From Planctomycetaceae bacterium (GTDB taxonomy: Bacteria; Planctomycetota; Planctomycetia; Pirellulales; Pirellulaceae), in the NCBI GenBank assembly GCA_027487485.1, contig JAIYDN010000049.1:1-64000 (forward strand): a stretch of 64,000 nucleotides of DNA. The letters are read 5' to 3'. Under the pieces are notes generated by a model, which was not told the origin of the DNA, did not search any database, and was given only the letters and a program-made list of their open reading frames with translations. Shown here one piece after another: positions 60,880 to 64,000 of this stretch (position 1 is the stretch's first letter; the number at the start of each line of letters is the position of its first letter). The translations under genes were made by a program, and so were the position numbers.

Positions 60880-61001
60880 GACACAGCCGACAAAAGTCAA
60901 AGTAGTAGGCACATTCCATGTGCCGTTCACCCGCATTTCCAGCAAAAGCTGGAATGCGGATGGCACGGCGGAGCGTGCCTGCTACTTTTGTTGACTGTGT
61001 C
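60880..61001. repeat. Long imperfect palindrome at the end of two convergent genes
   Basis: A 122-base element begins GACACAG and ends CTGTGTC. It is built of nested arms: AGTAGTAGGCAC pairs with GTGCCTGCTACTTTTG, and CCGCATTTCCAGC pairs with GCTGGAATGCGG around an AAAA loop. It ends 8 bases before the transketolase stop codon. Similar palindromes are scattered in planctomycete genomes; here it could form a long hairpin in either transcript. Confidence 0.75.
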
Positions 61002-61008
61002 TGAATGG

Positions 61009-63051
61009 CTACGCCGTTTGAACTTGCAAAGCGATTTGTTCAGCGGTGATCTTGAAGTGATCGTAAAGTTGATTGAAGGGTGCGGAGGCTCCGAACGTGG
61101 ACATTCCTACAAACTTACCTTCCATCCCCAAATACTTGTCCCAACATTGCCGAACTCCTGCTTCGCAAGCAACGCGAAGGGTCACGTCAGCTGGCAGCAC
61201 GCTCGCTCGGTATTCAGGAGACTGTTCGTCAAAAAGCTCGAAGCAAGGCATGCTGACAACTCGCGTTGCGATGCCGGCTGCGGCTAGAATCTCTTGAGCT
61301 TTCAAGCAAATAGGAATCTCAGTTCCCGTTCCCATCAAAATCGCATGGGGCTTTCCTTGGCAATCGCTCAGGATGTAGCCACCCTTTTCAGTACCAGCGG
61401 CATCGCCCATTTTTGATCGGTCGAGCGTTGGAACGTTTTGACGCGACAGGACCATGGCAGATGGATGCTTGGTCAGCAACATCGCTGCGCGATAGCAGTG
61501 CAAAACTTCGTTCGCATCAGCTGGCCTGAAAACATACAAGCCAGGGATGGATCGGCAAGCTGCCAAGTGCTCCACAGGCTGGTGGGTTGGACCGTCTTCA
61601 CCCAATCCGATGGAATCATGAGTCAGCACATACAGAACGGGTTGATGCATGATGCTGCTAAGCCGCATCGATGGCCGCATGTAGTCGGTGAACACAAAGA
61701 AGGTTGCACCATAAGCCCGAAGGCCCGCCAAGCTCATACCGTTCAGGGCGGCCGCCATCCCGTGTTCGCGGATGCCGAAGTGCATGTTGCGGCCTGCATA
61801 GTTGTTGGGTCCAAAGCCGGCTTCGCCATCCAGCAAGGTCATGGTGGACGGGGCAAGGTCGGCGGATCCGCCCATCAAGCTTGGCATGTGAGGGGCCAAC
61901 ATGTTGAGCACCTTGCCGCTGCTGACGCGCGTCGCAAGACCTTTAGCGTCTGCAGGAAACGGCTTGAGTCCACTGTCCCAGCCAACAGGCAGTTCATGCC
62001 GAATGATTGATGTTACTTCCGAAGCTTCCTTGGGGAATTTGGCTTGGTAATCGGCAAACAGCTTGTGCCATGCTGCACTTGACTCAGCTCCTCGCTTGCC
62101 CATGGTATCGCTGAATAGTTTGCGGACCGCATCCGGCACCAAGAACTTAGCGTCTTCAGGCCATCCGTATGCTTTCTTCGTCAACTTGATTTCTTCGTCA
62201 CCCAGCGGTGCACCGTGCGCACCGTGGGTATCTGCTTTGTTGGGTGATCCATAACCAATCACCGATCGAACCACGATCAGAGTTGGCTTGTCGTTAGTCG
62301 ACTTGAATTCCTGGTAGGCTGCTTGAAGGGCTGTAAGATCGTTAGCATCCTCGACGCGGATCGTGTGCCAGCCGAGTCCTTGAAAGCGAAGAGCAACATT
62401 TTCACTAAAGGCGAGGTCGGTATGCCCTTCGATGGTGATTCCGTTATCATCGTAAATCCAGCACAAGTTCGAAAGCTTTAAGTGACCGGCCAGCGATGCG
62501 GCTTCCGCAGCAACCCCTTCCATGATGTCGCCATCGCCGCAAAGAGCGTACACGTCGTAGTCGAACAAATCGAAACCAGGGCGATTGTATTTTGCCCCCA
62601 TGAACTTGGCGGCAATCGCCATTCCGACCGAATTCCCAACCCCTTGCCCTAGTGGGCCTGTTGTGGTTTCAATCCCGGTTGCATATCCAAATTCGGGATG
62701 GCCTGCGCATGGGCTGTGAAGTTGACGGAACTTTTTGATATTGTCGAGCGTGATTGATTCTTGTTCCGTAACCTTACCGTGAGCGTCGACGTTACGGATG
62801 CCCGACAAGTGGATCATCGAATACAGCAGCATGGACGCATGTCCGCAGGACAGGACGAACCGGTCTCGATTGGCCCAGTTTGGATCCAGTGGATCGTAGG
62901 CAAGGTTTTCGGTCCATAACTGGAAAGCGACGGGCGCTAGAGCCATAGGAGTGCCAGGATGCCCGCTATTGGCCGCTTGCACACCGTCCATGCTTAAGGT
63001 TCGAATGGTATCGATCGCTTGTCGGGTGAGCGAGTTGATGGGTGCGTTCAT
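61009..63051 (-). CDS. tkt: Transketolase
   Basis: 680 residues from the ATG at 63051; upstream in-frame codons (to 63156) give sequence unlike the family. The enzyme moves two-carbon units between sugar phosphates in the pentose phosphate pathway, using thiamine diphosphate and Mg2+, in the cytoplasm. Diagnostic parts: SGHPGTPMALAP near residue 27, CAGHPEFGYATGIETTTGPL, the ThDP motif GDGDIMEGVAAEA leading to DDNGITIEG, and EDGPTHQPVEHLA in the pyrimidine-binding domain. The length is normal for the family and no key residue appears missing. It is transcribed alone; the palindrome at 60880-61001 lies just beyond its 3' end. Confidence 0.97.
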   Translation of the reverse strand: MNAPINSLTRQAIDTIRTLSMDGVQAANSGHPGTPMALAPVAFQLWTENLAYDPLDPNWANRDRFVLSCGHASMLLYSMIHLSGIRNVDAHGKVTEQESITLDNIKKFRQLHSPCAGHPEFGYATGIETTTGPLGQGVGNSVGMAIAAKFMGAKYNRPGFDLFDYDVYALCGDGDIMEGVAAEAASLAGHLKLSNLCWIYDDNGITIEGHTDLAFSENVALRFQGLGWHTIRVEDANDLTALQAAYQEFKSTNDKPTLIVVRSVIGYGSPNKADTHGAHGAPLGDEEIKLTKKAYGWPEDAKFLVPDAVRKLFSDTMGKRGAESSAAWHKLFADYQAKFPKEASEVTSIIRHELPVGWDSGLKPFPADAKGLATRVSSGKVLNMLAPHMPSLMGGSADLAPSTMTLLDGEAGFGPNNYAGRNMHFGIREHGMAAALNGMSLAGLRAYGATFFVFTDYMRPSMRLSSIMHQPVLYVLTHDSIGLGEDGPTHQPVEHLAACRSIPGLYVFRPADANEVLHCYRAAMLLTKHPSAMVLSRQNVPTLDRSKMGDAAGTEKGGYILSDCQGKPHAILMGTGTEIPICLKAQEILAAAGIATRVVSMPCFELFDEQSPEYRASVLPADVTLRVACEAGVRQCWDKYLGMEGKFVGMSTFGASAPFNQLYDHFKITAEQIALQVQTA

Positions 63052-63185
63052 GGATATTTTTCTTGGGTTACGGGTCTCGGTTTTGTGCTGCGTAAACTGG
63101 CTGTCAGAACTGCGAAAGAATAACCATTTTCCTTCAATTTCGCAATCCACGGTCAAGGCATGGATTCGCCAGCCTACAAATTAAG

Positions 63186-63284
63186 CTAGGGATTAAACAA
63201 GAATTCCTTGCAGTTTATCAGGGCCCAAACCAAGTCCTGGTAGGCTTCTTGTTGATTTTCCTTTTGCCGCCCACTTTTCGCTTT
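63186..63284 (-). pseudogene. Relic C terminus of a third PSD1/DUF1553 protein
   Basis: A 32-codon minus-strand fragment reads QQEAYQDLVWALINCKEFLF, then NP and a stop. This is the typical last helix of planctomycete DUF1549/DUF1553 proteins (compare LVLLNSNEFLYLD and RALYNSNEFLSVR in the two intact genes). Upstream, at 63285-63287, an in-frame TAG interrupts the reading, and no further PSD1 motif is seen in any frame to the right edge. No start codon belongs to it. It looks like the end of a deleted gene; a short real ORF with the same tail is much less likely. Confidence 0.75.
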
Positions 63285-64000
63285 CTAATTTGTAAACAAC
63301 AAATGGGAGCCCGCGATGGAAGGGGCAGTTCGGTTTTGGAATGACTTGCCGTTCTCTAATACCATTGTTAACGACAGCCAATGAGATAGCAGTTGCCGCC
63401 AATGCGATCGGGGGCGCGAAATGGTTCTGAAAATGGAAAACCCAATGTTTCTTCTGTAGCAGTCAAAAGCACTTCTCTCTTCGACGCTACGTCAGAGAGC
63501 GTCTGTGCTACCGCGAATTCACTCGAACTCGCGAACATTTCCCATCGGCACAAGCTTCGATCGCGTCCAAAAACTCCGTTTTCGTGACCTTGAGCAAGAG
63601 ATTCCACCATCGGGAATCGGCATTCCGGTTTGATTGGAATGCTTACCAGAGTTTTGCCCGAAGTCTGGTGACTCCGGCTACTTGTGATCAGTCATTGACT
63701 TGCGAAGGTTAGCAAAGGAGTCGGGCCACTTTAAGACAATTAACAAGGAGCTGCACCGCTCTCCGACGCCTTCCGTTGGGTTCACCCCAATCGGAAGCTA
63801 CAACTGGAAGCTACAAGCAACGCCCCATTTGAATTCTCACAGGCTTCTGGGCCTCCGTCGGGCTTGTCCCGGTCGGAGCCAGCTTTGGCGTCGGTTGTAG
63901 CCTTCAGTTGTGCGCTCCGCCGAGATAAACTCGACGGAAGCGAGAGATGGCCAGTAGTGGGCCTGGTAGCTGCCAGTTGTGCGCTCCGCCGAGACGAGCT
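63285..64000. other. Non-coding right end with hairpins and short repeats
   Basis: No frame here has a recognisable product. Visible structure: a nested dyad at 63456-63511 (outer arms GTAGCA/TGCTAC, inner GACGCT/AGCGTC), a hairpin at 63771-63796 (TTCCGTTGGG facing CCCCAATCGGAA), an 11-base direct repeat GGAAGCTACAA at 63793-63803 and 63806-63816, and the pair listed separately at 63905-63994. The region looks like decayed intergenic DNA next to the DUF1553 relic. Confidence 0.55.
63905..63994. repeat. 21-base direct repeat CAGTTGTGCGCTCCGCCGAGA, two copies
   Basis: The identical 21-mer is at 63905-63925 and 63974-63994, 69 bases apart, and may continue beyond the right edge. The spacer is not repeated. 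It may be part of a larger repeat family. Confidence 0.7.

Noticed and set aside
63193-63402. A 69-codon minus-strand frame
   Set aside because: It overlaps, in a different frame, the recognisable DUF1553 C-terminal relic and has no recognisable product of its own.
63905-63994. CRISPR array
   Set aside because: Only two repeats with one 48-base spacer are visible and no cas gene is nearby.

Overview
The window looks like the chromosome of a planctomycete, most likely of the Pirellulaceae (Rhodopirellula-like) group. The evidence is the set of families present: PSCyt1/PSCyt2/PSD1 (DUF1549/DUF1553) proteins paired with DUF1501 proteins, a DUF1559 protein, a serine/threonine kinase fused to WD40-type repeats beside an ECF-type sigma factor, two secreted proteins that open with the planctomycete LEPR-XLL-like motif, and GEVED and dockerin modules. 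I see no tRNA, rRNA, CRISPR array, transposase or phage gene.

Positions 1-32016 (minus strand) are one open reading frame that starts at 32016 and is still open at the left edge: 10,672 codons lie inside the window. It encodes the N-terminal part of a giant surface or secreted protein. From N to C it has the LEPR-XLL-like motif, about 10 kb of filamentous-adhesin-type beta-strand repeats, about 5.5 kb of FHA-like sequence, a block of RTX calcium-binding nonapeptides, a propeller-like region, a series of parallel-beta-helix cassettes with PA14 and malectin-like modules between them, and finally Ig-like, cadherin-like, MBG and YDG modules. Immediately upstream on the same strand is an ECF-type sigma factor (32159-32761). 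Divergent from it is a 1460-residue membrane kinase with WD40-like and TPR-like parts (32929-37311). These three genes form a plausible signalling-plus-surface-structure unit; that link is inferred from position only.

Positions 37346-41471 hold a DUF1559 protein with an LRR-like tail, a secreted class C beta-lactamase-family serine hydrolase, and a DTW-domain tRNA-modifying enzyme. The last carries a C-terminal domain that looks like a DnaQ-type exonuclease stripped of its catalytic residues. Positions 41490-50019 (minus) hold two tandem pairs of PSCyt/PSD1 protein plus DUF1501 protein, each pair separated by only 3 bases, so probably an operon of surface or periplasmic proteins. A secreted alpha/beta hydrolase diverges from it.

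Positions 51147-55714 (minus) encode an ABC exporter ATPase and a permease fused to an M1-type aminopeptidase. Positions 56280-59708 encode a second LEPR-XLL-type secreted protein, with GEVED and dockerin modules. It is followed by a polytopic membrane protein and, on the opposite strand, transketolase. The right-hand 0.95 kb holds only a decayed C-terminal scrap of a third DUF1553 protein and short repeats and hairpins. Several intergenic spacers contain palindromic repeats.
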